From Haliclona indistincta (Eukaryota; Porifera; Demospongiae; Haplosclerida; Chalinidae): a stretch of DNA of 64,000 nt. Position 1 is the stretch's first letter. Every line of letters begins with the position of its first letter. The position numbers and the translations under genes are program-made. Positions 45,436 to 58,700 of the stretch are shown one piece after another. The notes beneath the pieces were generated by a model. That model was given only the letters and a program-made list of their open reading frames with translations. It was not told the origin of the DNA and ran no database searches. The stretch covers positions 3,149,665 to 3,213,664 of the forward strand of contig OZ024783.1 of assembly GCA_964017065.1 (NCBI GenBank), given 5' to 3'.

Positions 45436-47825
45436 TCAAATGCCCTCTTGCACTTTTAGAGCCCTCATCGCCTTCAGGATTGAGAGAGGCATGTGGTTAT
45501 TCACTATGTCGCTGTCCAGAAACAGCTCAGAGAATTCAGACTGGGCTGTCCACTGCGCTGTGATTGGACGCCTGTTGCACAGCTCAAACAAACTGGAGGA
45601 AAAATAAACAATAGTTAATCAACCGAAAACAATAATAAACAATAACTAAATTTATTATTACTATTGTTACGCACACACGACCAGGCTGTGCTGCTACCAT
45701 AAACTACTGGGATCAAGCACACACGACCAGGCTGTGCTGCTACCATATAAGCTACTGGGATCAAGCACACACGACCAGGCTGTACTGCTACCATAAGCTA
45801 CTGGGATCAAGCACACACGACCAGGCTGTGCTGCTACCATAAGCTACTGGGATCAAGCACACACGACCAGGCTGTGCTGCTACCATAAGCTACTGGGATC
45901 AAGCACACACGACCAGGCTGTGGTGCTACCATAAGCACTGGGATCAAGCACACACGACCAGGCTGTGCTGCTACCATAAGCTACTGGGATCAAGCACACA
46001 CGACCAGGCTGTGCTGCTACCATAAGCTACTGGGATCAAGCACACACGACCAGGCTGTGCTGCTACCATAAGCACTGGGATCAAGCATACAATGAAGTAA
46101 TTTTACGCAATGTAATCGTATCTGTCATCAGTCTCATGTAAAGTAATATCTCAGAGTATTTCCCTCCAACAATGTCAGCAATTTGAGCAACACTTGTAAG
46201 AGTGAAGCATGACTTGGTTAATACGCTTACGGCAATATTTCATCATCATCAGCAGGTACATGTAAATAGCTATGACTAGGGATGGTATTCGGTGATGCCC
46301 CCTCACACACATTCACTTTCCATTCATAATTGGATCAGTATTAGATATCACTAACTTAGTACAGTACAATCCGTAAAAAACTTTCATCCACTACTCAAAA
46401 TTTTACAGTCATGCAAAATTTTATCTCGAACAAAAAGTATTGTCAGTCAGAAACCTACTCAAAAGTTTTATAATAGTCATGCAAAATTTTATCTCAAACA
46501 AAACAATTTATTTTGTCAAAGTATTATCAAATTTTGCAATGGTTTCTTGAACTTACAAGCACTTTTTCTCTTCCCACTGCAGGTGGACTATTTTCCCAGG
46601 AAGGTACAGATCGTGTCTTTTTAATGGCTCTAGTATAGCCTTACCAGTCACTGGGTCCTGCAATAGACACGAGACATCAAAGACGGTAAAATGTACTAAA
46701 ACATCCAAGAAACATGAACTTTACATGGGATTAAAAATCAATTACTATTGTCATGCAATGCAACTCCTGGAACCCAGGCCAGGAGCTCACAGGAGTACTG
46801 ACTGTGCCTCCCACTGCAGGTGTGGGCAGTCCCACCTGAACCTCTAGTGGTCAGTGAGACACAGCCAGCACAAACCAGTCTAACTCACCACTGCTTTCAA
46901 TTCTTCATCCACTACTCGCTGCAGCAGTACTTCCTCAGACTCTTTTCCACTGATGTCATCTTCGATGTGCTGCCTGCCTGGTGTACACAGGCCCATCCAA
47001 TAGAAGAAACTATTCAGAAATATCCGGTACTGAAATGAGCAGAAAACAACAAACAGGTTCACCCACGCATGAACAAACACACACACACAGCATAAACAAC
47101 AGTAGACTTGAACCTCTAAATAGAGGACAACCTCTATTCAAAGGACACTGGTCTAGAATTTTGAGCTTCCTAAGAGAGTACAGTTGTATAATTCAAGCTG
47201 GAGTCTGTCTTGTTGTGAGGTGAAAAGTGTAGAGTGTCACCTTCATGCACTAATGTGTTCAGTCTCTCCATCGCGTGAATAAGGACAGCAGTATGTGACT
47301 ATACAGTGACTGAACACATTAGTGCATGAAGGTGACACTCTACACTTTCACTTCAGCATTGCAAGAAGACAAAAAAATTAATGACATGTCATGTAACCTG
47401 CTCAATGCATACAAAATTAAATGATGTCTGTGACTCTCTCTCTCTCTCCCCTCCCTCCCTCCTCTCTATACCTCCCTCCCTTCCTCCCTCACTCTCTCTC
47501 TGTGTGTGCCCTTCATTTCATCACCTTTGGCAGTTGTGATGTTTGCATCTTGTTCAAGACTCTCTCACCAAGTGCCTCTACATTCTGTAGGCTCAACCTG
47601 TCAACATAATAAAGTACATGAACAGTCTTTTGGCAAAAACAAGTGATTCCTATAACACCACTATACAGACATGCTCAGCGCTAGAGATCATGAATTGAAA
47701 TCATGTTCTCAGCAGCACAACACACTTAGACAGTCAAGGAGACAAACACTGACAACCAAAACACATTATTATTTATTTTTTTATTGTGTGACTTCCATGC
47801 AATATTTTGAGAAGTGTGTGTGCGT

Positions 47826-47876
<51 letters not shown>

Positions 47877-47959
47877 TGCTCACCTTGGTACTAGGTCATT
47901 GCCTACCACAACTGTGGTGATGAATTTTCTGGTATAGGAAACAGCTGACAAACTGGTGG

Positions 47960-48022
<63 letters not shown>

Positions 48023-49060
48023 AGTGGGTAACATGTTGGTGATCATGAGTAGGTGCATGAGCGAGTGTGTGAGTGAGTGAGTGAGTGAGTGAGCGAGCGA
48101 CATAAAGAAATGACCAATGTGTGTTACTCAAAAGCTCTCTATTAGTCTTAGACCGACAAGACAAAAAAACACAATAATAGCGTATTGCATAACATTGCAT
48201 AAACAGTACACTATCCCTGCAGTTAGTCTGGCAGTTAGTCATTGTAACAAACAACTAGAATTTGGCAGTGCTTTAGAATAGCAACTGATATCAAATTCTT
48301 GGCACTCGATCTACTTATGTCGAGGAGAATGCTGTTCAAGATCCCAGCCCTTGTACCTTCACCAATCACATGTGTACTTGTATGTCGGTGTCTCACATGA
48401 TGCAATACAAACAGGGACAAGAAGGGAAAAATTAGCTCCTCAAAATGCAGTTATGAACTGTTCAAATGTGATTGCTTGTTCGCTGCAGTATGTGTGGTAG
48501 CAGCCTTGTTTAGTCTAGTGTTTGTTTGTTTATTTTTAAACATTGCTAGTGGTGCATCCAAATATTGAGCAGACTCTGGTCTCAGCTGATTAACCAGGTC
48601 ACAATAGAGTGTCTAGTGCAAAGGTCTGCTGGAGAACACACCACACAATCACCATATCCATGCAATACCAGCACTGTTGACATCAATGTTTTGGTGAGTT
48701 TATCGTAAACACACGGTCACTCATGCAACAATTCTTACAACTTCAAACTCCACACTTCTTGCCATAAACAACGAAAATTAATTGTTTGAGCAAGTGCAGC
48801 ATTCGCCCGTTGTACAGCACCGGGATTTTATAGTGAAATTAGTCAGAGAGGTTGCATAGCCCATTTTTATATAGCTGTAATGAAGTACTGGTGAAGATGT
48901 CAATCAGTTTGTGACAAACCTAGTGCCTTATGACACTTGCTAAAAAGTTCATCAAGCTGTAGCATGGATGAGTCAGATTGACTGATTATTAGCACGTGCC
49001 CTCAAAAAATTAGGTTTGCAGTGTACATTTAAAAAATACTTTGATCAATTTTTTGTTCAA

Positions 49061-49121
<61 letters not shown>

Positions 49122-50154
49122 ACCTGATAATGCCCCCAATTGGTGCGTACGCGAAGCAGTGTAGTTTACGGTACGTGGAGTAGAGCAGCATTGCAAGTAG
49201 ACTGGCACACCCAGCACCCAATGAATGACCAGTAATCACCAACCTATAGGACTAAAAGAGATCACTGCTATAAATAGCACAGCATTACATCACACTTTTT
49301 ACTAAAAATAAAATTATTTCGACCTTCAAAAAATGAGTCTACAAGGACACACATTTCTATAAATAGAACAGTGTATTGCTACATCACTTTGTACTAAAAA
49401 TAGAATACTGAGTTTGTTCTTACTGGATAGCGACGGAATGCCCTGTGCAGTATGCCTTCTCCTTCCAGTTTCAGTTTTAGAGCCTGGGCTGAGTTGATCA
49501 TTCCCTATAGAATGCAGACAGACAGGTATATGTAAATGCATAGGAGAACAAAAGAACAGAAAATCTAATTTTTGTGCTATGAAAAAATATTTTTCTTTCC
49601 TTACTTTGTGCGCATAGTACTTGATCGATTTTCTCACCATCAGTAGGCCTGGCTGGGCACTGAAATCAGTCAGAGTGTCCTGAGAGGAAGTTAGTATACA
49701 CAATGGATAGTGAGTGAGTGAGTGAGTGAGGGAGTGGGAGTGAGTGAGTGTGTGAGTGAGTGAGTGAGTGAGTGAGTGAGTGAGTGAGTAGGGAGTGAGT
49801 AGGGAGTGAGTGTGTGAGTGCTATCTTACTCCTAGTGACATGGTGCCTCTAACTGTCACCACAATGGTCTCTTCACTGTGATCTGCTACCACGTAAAAAG
49901 CAGGACAGTAAACCTACAACACAAGAAGAAATCAAGAATCTCAAGCAAGCACCATTTACTACATGGGATGTACCATTACCACACTGTTAGTATGCACACT
50001 ATTCTTACTCCTTAAGCTTCATCTCCCTCCCTCCCTCCCTCCCTCCCTCCCTCCCTCCCTCCCTCTCTATCTCTATCCCTCTCCCTCTCCTTCTCTCTCT
50101 CTCTCTCTCTCTCCCTCCCTCTCTCTCACCCTCTTTCGCTCTCTCTCTCTCTCT

Positions 50155-50186
<32 letters not shown>

Positions 50187-52591
50187 CCACCCTCTCTCCC
50201 ACCCTCCCTCCCCCCTCTCTCTCCCTCCTCCTCTCTCTCTCCCCGTACAATTGCCACTTCTCACGTACCTCGCTGTTGAATGTAGCGTGCAGTATATCCT
50301 TATCCCTACAGCCAGTGTGTCGCTTAATAATCATCTTGCTCCACCCAAAGATGTTGTCTCCTCGTATCACAGCTGCTTCATCTTCGTTATTTTCAATATC
50401 GGCTTTCACCCGATCTTCTACCTTCACCTCATCCACCTCATCCTCTCCCTTCACCTCATCCTCTACCTTATCTTTCTTGCTACTAGATTACACGAAAAAC
50501 AACAAAAATGGATTTATTCAGAAAAACACTTTGTATTTCAGTACAGAAAACCAACAAGACTACACTGGAACTCATCTTATCATGCACTCCCCATAACGGA
50601 CATCTCCATAAATATAATTTGATTTAGTTGCTCAAGTTGTATTGACCTGGTTTAAAGCTTCTATTTCACTACAGAAACAGATCCTTCAGTTCACTGAGAT
50701 CACGTCTTTAGGTATTCCTATCAGCTGTTTAAAATTTTACAGTGGAACCCCTCTTAGAGGACATCCCTCATTCCTCTATAATGGACACTTACCGAATCCC
50801 AAATACATGTATAACCCACATAATGTATAATAAACCCCTGACCAGAGGACACCCTCTCTATAATGGACAATTTGTTGGTCCCGATGGTGTAGTGAGTACA
50901 TTGAAAACTGCATATTGTATATCACTTGGTTTTTTAACAGTACAACGTCCGGACGCAATAGGGAACTCCAGGTAGTGAACAAACAATAAATGAAATTTCA
51001 AATGGGCAATGAAATTCACTCTACATGTACTTGAGTGCGTGGACTACCTGCAGCAGCTAAACATGAGTATCAGTATGCCGATGATTCCTCGTGATGACAC
51101 GAAGTAGTGCCAGCCATAGGCAGCAGTAGAATAGTCCAGGTACCTCAGCGTCTTGTTAAAGTGTGTTTGAATGCCCTACAGCAATATAGAGCCAGTAAAA
51201 TATGAGCAGATTTGAGAAGAGAGGTCACTTCGCTCCTGCAATTTACAAACGCACGCAGGTTTTCAACATGCTGCCATTCAACCGAATTTAGTACCATGCC
51301 TCTAAAATTTCATATACAGCAAGCAGAATGATCAAAATTAATATTATACACAAAAGATTTCATTGAGTTTCAGTAATGTTTGACTGAGTAGCAGCCATTT
51401 GAAAACAGGCGTGCATTCAAAAAGTCCGCTCAGAAAAAAATATTTTTAGTGTAATAATGTCAAACTCACCACATCATCAAAGTTGACATCGTTTCTCGAA
51501 CTGGTCCGTATGATCTCTTTCTCGGAACCATGCCTCTGTGCAATCAAAAGAGAACATTTTAGTGATACATGCAATTTAGCTCTAGAACCCAAAAGATGAT
51601 CTCCCCCATTTTAAAATCATGTACATGTGACCCTTTCTTCCACAGTTCCATTTTACAGAATCTTATAAAAAGCTACCTATCTCTATTTCATAGCTTTTGG
51701 TCTTAATTTTAAAGCTACAATTGTTCTAAAGATTCCAATAATAACTCACTTTCTTTGCGCTCTGCTCCATTGATACCAGCGCCATACCAGCCAGCACATC
51801 TGAGGGCACATATCCTCTAAACTTTCTGCTCACGTCGGACAAAACAGCCGAGATTTCGCTGAACACGTTCCTCTGTTGATTGCGCAGTCTCAAGCAGCAG
51901 AAGAGACACTGTAGGCGCCATTGCCAAGTTCTCTGACGCGTGTGGTGACCGAGGGAAGTGCTGCTGACACGAGACAATCTCCGCCCCTTATAGGTGACCT
52001 TGGGAGCTCCTGATTCATAGCGTAGCTTGCCTGGAGTCCGTCTGAAGCAGAGGCCGCAGACTCCAATCCTTACGCCCATGTACAGCGCAACGACCAAGTT
52101 CGAGAAGAGGTTCCATAGCAGCACGAGGCGAACAAAAATGAGGATTTTATGCGACATAGGGCAGTCGATGGATGGATCAAAGGCCCAGATAACTCCGACG
52201 CAATCCCAGATCAGCTCAGCAAAGAAAAGCAGTGTCTTGACGTAGAGCATCCACGTAAGCGCCATGCGAGGTTTAGGATCCGCTATGGTGCCTCTGGCGC
52301 TAAATAAAATCATGATAACCTCTATGATAGACAAGGTTATGTGAACGCCGAGAAGAATAAGCAGATATATCTTCAACAGACGCTCGTCATTGCAACGGTA
52401 CTCCTGGTCATAGTTGACTAACATGTACCCAATTGAAGCAAACCTGTATCAGAGGCGCAGTGGAGATTTAGAAGGATTGTATAATGAATCACTCACCATA
52501 AGGCACGGAAAATGACGGATAGAGTGTAAGGGAAGACGAAATCGTCGCTCCCAATTCGCCATTTCACCCCAAAGGCTTTCAGAGCAGGCAT
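45436..52591 (-). CDS. Sn1-specific diacylglycerol lipase (DAGL, beta-like length)
   Basis: Membrane serine lipase that turns diacylglycerol into 2-arachidonoylglycerol. Fourteen exons (minus): 52497-52591, 51750-52443, 51470-51535, 51048-51175, 50269-50482, 49830-49913, 49605-49679, 49424-49504, 49124-49251, 47884-47952, 47525-47597, 46889-47029, 46557-46657, 45436-45592; all phases close, 701 residues (human DAGLB about 672). Start MPALKAFGVKWRIGSDDFVF, then four hydrophobic segments, FSEISAVLSDVSRKFRGYVP, alpha/beta-hydrolase core VVTVRGTMS, nucleophile TGHSLGAG, catalytic Asp in VVGNDLVPR, and a His in VNNHMPLS. Exon 5 carries a lineage-specific acidic insert (SKKDKVEDEVKGEDEVDEVK). It lacks the long DAGLA tail. 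Head-to-head with BUD13, 125 bp apart. Confidence 0.95.
45667..46085. repeat. Minisatellite in last DAGL intron, about 45-bp unit, nine copies
   Basis: Unit CACACACGACCAGGCTGTGC, TGCTACCATAAGCTACTGGG, ATCAAG. Units are almost uniform, with some lacking CT of AGCTAC. Confidence 0.92.
46760..46865. repeat. Dispersed short repeat, four copies in 38-47 kb
   Basis: GGAACCCAGGCCAGGAGCTC, ACAGGAGTAC, CTCCCACTGCAGGTG, GGGCAGTCCCACCTGAA. Other copies at about 38750-38826, 39895-39945 (3' part only) and 42905-42985. Family unknown, perhaps SINE-derived. Confidence 0.65.
47223..47350. repeat. Inverted repeat in DAGL intron, about 125 bp
   Basis: GTAGAGTGTCACCTTCATGC, ACTAATGTGTTCAGTC and inverse GACTGAACACATTAGTGCAT, GAAGGTGACACTCTAC about a 35-bp loop. 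Same arm sequence as at 9826. Confidence 0.9.
47815..48070. repeat. GT and AG microsatellites flanking DAGL exon 10
   Basis: GT tract 47815-47871 lies just past the exon 10 donor (gene strand CA). AG tract 47958-48020 lies just before its acceptor (gene strand CT). A GAGT tract follows at 48063-48095. The following intron to 49123 has no other feature. Confidence 0.9.
49065..49119. repeat. TC microsatellite at DAGL exon 9 donor
   Basis: Gene strand reads GTAAAGAGAGAG..., so the repeat starts five bases after the donor. Confidence 0.9.
49708..49822. repeat. GAGT microsatellite at DAGL exon 6 donor
   Basis: Gene strand GTAAGATAGCACTCACACAC, then CACT repeats, to about 110 bp. Confidence 0.85.
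50028..50245. repeat. CCCT/CT-rich microsatellite after DAGL exon 5 donor
   Basis: On the gene strand a GGGA/GA tract starting about 25 bp after the donor. Long Ser/Leu/Pro and Arg/Glu ORFs here are low-complexity artefacts. Confidence 0.9.
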
Positions 52592-52716
52592 GATGGTCTT
52601 GATTCTTGCTCGCGAGCTTACCCACGCATTCATGCGTCTAGGTAGCTAAGCGCCCACGCATTTTAACCTACCGTATTCTCAATAAAACGACACCACTACG
52701 TAATTTTGCAATCCTC
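52592..52716. promoter_or_regulatory. Shared head-to-head promoter interval, DAGL / BUD13
   Basis: Only 125 bp separates the two divergent start codons, so both 5' UTRs and the core promoter must lie here. It contains CCCACGCATT twice and TTAACCTACCGTATTCTC; no TATA box stands out. Confidence 0.7.
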
Positions 52717-55398
52717 ATGTCTTCCAAGCTCGACTACTTGCAGAAGTACCTGTCCAAAGAAGAGAGAGCCGATGGAAAGAGTAAGAAACGAAAGAAGAAA
52801 GTTAAGAAACGCTCTAACGTAGCTATCTTGGACGACGACGTTGACTGGAAGGAGCTCGTGCCTCAGCCAGGAGAAATTTCAGATGAACAACCAGAAGAAG
52901 ACCCAGGTAAGAAGCCCGCGTAAGTGCATGTATCACGTGATCTCACTCTTTCACTTTATCTAGAATATGCACCCTCTGTGGCTGACAGAGAAGAGACAGA
53001 AGAAGAGAGAAAGATGAAATGGAAGACGGCGTTTCAGGAAGATCGTTTCTCACCAGCTCCCTCTGATTTTAGTCTTCCTCGTAGACCAAAGCGGCAACGA
53101 CACGACTCGCCTGATCTACAATCAATTGATCTTAGTCCACCGCGTAGACAGCAGAAAAGACACGATTCACCAGAAGTAGGAGACCTTAGCCCTCCTCGTA
53201 GACAGCGCACGAGGCATGACTCACTAGAAACTCGATCTCCAGACCTCAGCCCACCACGACGTACAAGGCATGATTCACCCGATCTTTCACCACCAAGACA
53301 GTCCAGCACTCTTCACTCAAACGGTGCCTCTCCTGACCTTAGTCCTCCTCGCAGACAAAGAAACGATTCCTCAGGTTCTGATCTTAGCCCTCCAAGACGA
53401 GGCTCGAATAAGCCAAACCGAGATCTCAGCCCCCCTAGGAGAAAAAAGCGACCAGACAGTCGTTCTTCAGTGAGACAGCGGCCCAGCTCACCGGAAATTT
53501 TAGGACCATCTAAGTCCAGCAAAACTGGTAGACACAACTCAGGGTCTACGGATCTTAGTCCGCCTAGAAGAGGTCAACAGAAGACTCCTAATTTCAGCCC
53601 TCCACGAAGAAGCAATACCTCGGGCTCTAAAACACTGTCAGGGACTAGTGCTGGATTACAGACAGCTGAAGTGTTGAGAGATGAGATTTTGGAGGCACGG
53701 AGAGAAAGAGAAAAGTTCTTTAAAGAAATGGACTCAGAAATTTCCGGCAGAAAGGCAGAGACTGTGTATCGGAAAGATGGGGTGAAGCTAGACCCAAGAC
53801 TGGAGAGAATAAAGAAGAGAAAAGAGGAGATGAAGAAAATGGAGGAAGATGAGCAATTCATGCAGTGGGGAAGAGGGTGAGCTAATATGTAGACATATTG
53901 ATCACCAATGATCAGTGGGTACATGTAGTAAAAACACAGATTTACAGAAGATGCAGACCCTAAACTGAAGCATCGTTTGTTGGGAGTTGGATTAGCCTTG
54001 TAACTAGTCCCTTTAAAAAGGGCCTGGTACAGACTGTCTACGCACGCATAAAAACAATGTAAGGGCGGGAGACATAACGTCACGAGATTTCGTTCTTGCA
54101 AATTACTTCTCAGAAAGAATTCCTTGACGTTTGCGAGTGTGAAGAAGCGCTAGCAAACAATGCAGTGCTTGCTGAACGTTTTTGATCGTGCCAAAGAAAG
54201 GACTAGCATGTTACTGACATATATTATCCAATCACCCAAGAAAAGTGAGCATGCACAGACAGTCTGTACCAGGCTCTTTTCTAAGAAAGAGCCTGGGAAT
54301 GAGGGATAGGCTTTCTATAAGACTAATGTACACTGTCTATTGTAGTTAGTACAGCCCAGAAGCCTTGCTATAATAACAAATCCCAATTTGCTGTGTACCA
54401 GTGTGTGTGTGGTTCATGGTTTTACACATTTTATTTTCGTCACAGCACAGTATTCTGTTTGCAAAGTTTGCTATCAGTGCTGACATGAGCTAATTGACAG
54501 ATTTTTGATGATTCTTTTTATAGAATGGCTCAGGTCAAGTCAGCTCAAGAGAAATTAGAGGATGAGTTATACGAGATGACTAAACCACTCGCTAGGTCAC
54601 GAGAAGATGAGGATTTGGAGAGGTTGCTGAAGGGAAGAGATAGGGATGGTGATCCCATGCTAGGCTTTATAAAGAAGAAAAAGAAGAGAGAACTGCAGCT
54701 ATCAGGAAAGAAAGGTGATCATCATAACATTTCACTGGATGTTAGTAATTAATTTTTTCGGTTTTCATAAACTGTACTACCGCATAGCTGAAAATTTTCG
54801 CGAATTACACGATATACACGGAAATATTATCCGCAAATGTCTTGTTTTTGTTGACAAAGATAGGGCAATAGCACTATGTTTGCTCATAGTAATCAATAAT
54901 TAAAATCCGCTGCTTCGAGCTTGATAACTTAGGCCATTCTTTGTGCGCTGGTCTCATGTGCTCCTGAGTGTATGTGTGCATACCATTAGGAGGTGTTTAA
55001 GAGATCATTTTAGGCTCGGCACAACACTCGTCGAAATAATGTCTAACCTGCATTCATGATTGTCAGTAAGCTCATGTGTTGGTCGAGTTGATTTTGACAA
55101 GGGCTCTTTGTGTACAGATATAGCGATTACAGGACAGATTAATTTGGTTATGGGATAGATAACTAACACGAGATTGTATAAGTCATGAATCAGTAAATGA
55201 ATATGTTGTGTTTGTCTACATACAGAGAAACCCACGTACACTGGGAAATTCCCTGAGAACAGATTCGGTATTCGTCCTGGTTATCGATGGGACGGAGTAG
55301 ACAGATCCAATGGATTTGAAAAGGCAATGTTTCTGAGACGAGCAGAGAAGGTGGCTATCAAGGAAGTAGCTTACAAGTGGAGTACTGAAGACATGTAG
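52717..55398 (+). CDS. BUD13: BUD13 homologue, RES complex splicing factor
   Basis: Nuclear subunit of the RES (retention and splicing) complex. Exons 52717-52906, 52964-53876, 54524-54714, 55226-55398; all phases close (about 488 residues). N-terminal [15 protein letters not shown] and basic [10 protein letters not shown]; a repeat domain with about a dozen [15 protein letters not shown] units, as in animal BUD13; then the conserved core [70 protein letters not shown], and the family signature [20 protein letters not shown] through YKWSTEDM. The intron after exon 2 carries a small foldback. It shares its promoter interval with DAGL and converges on the NLR gene (327 bp). Confidence 0.96.
53985..54310. 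repeat. MITE-like foldback in BUD13 intron
   Basis: AAAGGGCCTGGTACAGACTG inverted as CAGTCTGTACCAGGCTCTTT, about 0.3 kb. The arm motif GCCTGGTACA is shared with the nested element at 60.2-60.4 kb. Followed at 54325-54420 by a repeat also found at 9.5 kb. Confidence 0.75.
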
Positions 55399-55724
55399 TA
55401 TATACCCTCTCACATGTTAAATATTAATAGTTATACTATTGTGTTTGTATAATAATAATTATTTTGAAAGGTTTCTTATAAGTTGTTAAAGTAAATACAA
55501 CTACATAAAATTATAAATAATTGTGTACAGCCGAGCATAATATACAATGTTTAAATAATAAGAAGTATAATTACAACTTCTAAGATGACTAACAGAGTGT
55601 AAAGTAAATTAGTTTAGTGTTTTGAAATGTCATGAATATGTACATGTACTAACATTGATATGATTAATAACTGTTTATAAAAAAGTTTTAATGTTATTAT
55701 AAAGCGTGAAATGTCAAACATGTA
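55399..55724. other. Convergent intergenic region BUD13 / NLR
   Basis: AT-rich 3' flanks of two facing genes; nothing else seen. Confidence 0.6.
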
Positions 55725-58700
55725 CTACAAAATGTCATCATGTGTTTCCAGCAGATGCTTATATTGTTCGTGGATGTGTGGTGGTAGCTTGTTATAGTCT
55801 GATTTATAAAGTATCAACTTCTTTAATCGATTGTTACCAGCAGCCTCAATCAGTTGGATCAGGTTTGTTTCATTTTTATCACTGTTGTAGTCTATCCATC
55901 CAATATGTAGTACTTCTAGTGTGTGGTGTGACTGTACAATGTTAGTGAGAACAGATAGATCACTGTATAGTAGATAACAAGAAACACGGATACGTAGGTC
56001 AAGTAGAACAGGTAGACCACTGTCTTGTAGATAGATTATTCTAAGGTAGGTCAGTGAAGTGATATTCATGATCAATGCAGCTAGCGGGTGAAGAAGGTTA
56101 CGTGAGATGGTGAGCTCTTTGAGGTTTGTGTTCTCATGTTTGAGTAACTCATCATGAAGCATGATATCTTGAAGACCTAAGTCTAATCTCAGTTCTTGCA
56201 GTGAAGATGGTTGAAATAATAGTCGAATGACTGTGCTCGTATGTAATTCACTAATATTTAGGAAATTATAATACTCTAGTCTCCTCAGTCCACTCCCTGG
56301 TGCTATCAGCTGCTGTAAGAAGACCTCATCATCATGATCAAAATAATCATGTTTAATAAATATGGAAAGATGATGAAGTTCAAAAAATTCCGTCAATGGA
56401 GAAACAAATTCGGAAAAAAATAATGACTTTAATTGCAAAACTAGAAATTGAATTCTATTCCTATTCTTAGCAATAGGAGAGGACCTGAGACCCTTTACCA
56501 GGAGATCAATTCCCTCCATTCCCATATCGTCATCAATGCTTAGTTTCCATCTTTCATCAAAGTGGCTGATGCAGTATCCTGTGGCATACCAGTCAAAACC
56601 GACTACTGGTTCAACATAGATTGTATCACGCTTACTATAGTCCACCTTCACACTATCCATAATGCTAGGACACTCATATGCACAATGGACCAACTGTAAA
56701 GACTTAGAGGCAAGCAGCTGTACCAACTCCTGGTACACAGGGTGACTATGATAATCATCATGTCTGTACATTCCTGTCAGAAACCTCACAACAACACTAC
56801 CTTCTATAAGCAGTTCAAAGCCACTAGGATTCACAACAGCAATATGAAGGGCAGTCAGGTATTCTTGAAGTGTGAGATGGAGGAAGGAGTAGGAGTACCC
56901 AGGACCCGTACACACATTCACACTTGTTGTCTTCTTCATTGTCCCAAGATGCTCAAAGTCCTCACCAAGGTCAGTGAAGACATACCTCTTATCACACAGA
57001 CTCTCATAGGCCACCTTGGCTAGCTGAAGAAGCTGCTGAGCCACAAAAGGAGGAAGCTTGCTAATGTCCTCTGTACACTGGAGGGAAGGAGGCATGCAAT
57101 ACTCACTAGGAACCTGATGTGTGGACACAAGGTGCCTGCGAATGAGACCACGAGTGAGAGCATCAAAGAGCTGTGTCATAGTTGTAGGGAAGGGAGCATC
57201 TGTGTCATAGCTGTCCTGGTATATCAGGGCTACAATGACGGCATTGAGAGGGATATACATCATACCATGTATGGGAGGAAAACAGGTGATGTAAGACAAG
57301 AACCCTGCAAGGATATCCCCACTAAACACGCTCTCAGCAAACCGCTTGATATCCTCTCTAGTGAAGCCTAACACCTCGAGGTGCCTGTCTATGTTATGCT
57401 GGCAGAGACTCCAGAGCTCAGCGCTTACTGAAGGACGACTGGTGACAATAATAGTAGCCTCTGCCAGGAGCCTACCCTTGAGTAGATCTACGTAGACTGA
57501 GCCCTCCTGTCGCTGCTCATGAGGAAGCTCATCAAACCCATCGCACACAATAAGTACTCCATTCCCTCTGCCTATGGCAGCCAAGAGCTCCTTCATGTTA
57601 GTGGTGTAATCACATGGCAGCAGGTCCATAAGGCAGCGTGCCTCTTGAGCCTTCTTCTCTCTCAACCGAAGTAGCACCACTAACTCGTACTGCTTCACAC
57701 TCTCTAACTCCTCCCACTTGTGACACACCTCCCATGCCAATGTGCTCTTGCCAATACCTGGTGCACCCTCCACCAGGACACAACGTACTGGAATACCATC
57801 CTCTCTGGGCTTTAGTATATGACCTAGTGCTATCGGAGCTTTCTCACGCAAGATCTCTTCAGTTAAACCGTGGAGACTTTTTCTAGTAAACTCATCTGCT
57901 TGCTTCCTGGTGATATCTTTCTTGCTGATGACAGCTAGCTCAATGTAGTGCTTGCTGGCAGTAGTGAGTAGCTTATTATCATCAGGGAGTGGCTGTCGGT
58001 AATAGTCCTTTAGGAACTGTTTGAACTGTTTCCTGGTGATAGCTGAGGAGAGGAAACGCATCATCCATTGGTCATTAGTGACTGAGTATGTCATTATACC
58101 TGTTGTGCTTGAATGAGATTAAGAGGTGATGGAGGAGGAGAGCAAATCACTGTCACACTCTTTACTCATTTTTGCTGTAGTCATGCAAAGCTGTCACACA
58201 ATGCCTCATCGCAAAGAATTTCATTTCTCACCTGATTTGTTTGGAGGAGGAGACAATGATGACTGTCTAGTGATGGAGGATGGTATCATACTATCATTGG
58301 TCTGTTGTGCTATAGGACACTGTCACATGTTATTCCACCATACACACATTCTCTACTCACCAGCTGATGTGTTTGGTGGTAGGGACGACACCAGTTGAGG
58401 AGTGTGCAGTGACTTGAGTTGAGCTACATCAGAACACCATGCACTGGTCAGTGGATGTACTCAGACACACATTATCACACTCACCATATGTGGACCTCAG
58501 CTTGCCACAGAGGTGCTGCATTGAACTGTCCTTCTCTAGTGCTTCCATAAACTTGTGGTAGTTGCTGGGATCTAGTCGGATTGTTGTATCCATCTCGACT
58601 AAGAGTATAGACACTTTCTCAGAGTCCACTAGTACTCCTCTACTGAACATTTTATTTTTTGTATCAAATGACAGTAGACCAGCGGAGTACAGTTCTGCTG

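Noticed and set aside
45667..46085. CRISPR-like regular repeats
   Set aside because: Contiguous minisatellite units without unique spacers, inside a eukaryotic intron.
49963..50622. 219-codon plus-strand frame and antisense Arg/Glu-rich frames
   Set aside because: They run over a CCCT/CT microsatellite; the real coding part here is DAGL exon 5 on the minus strand.
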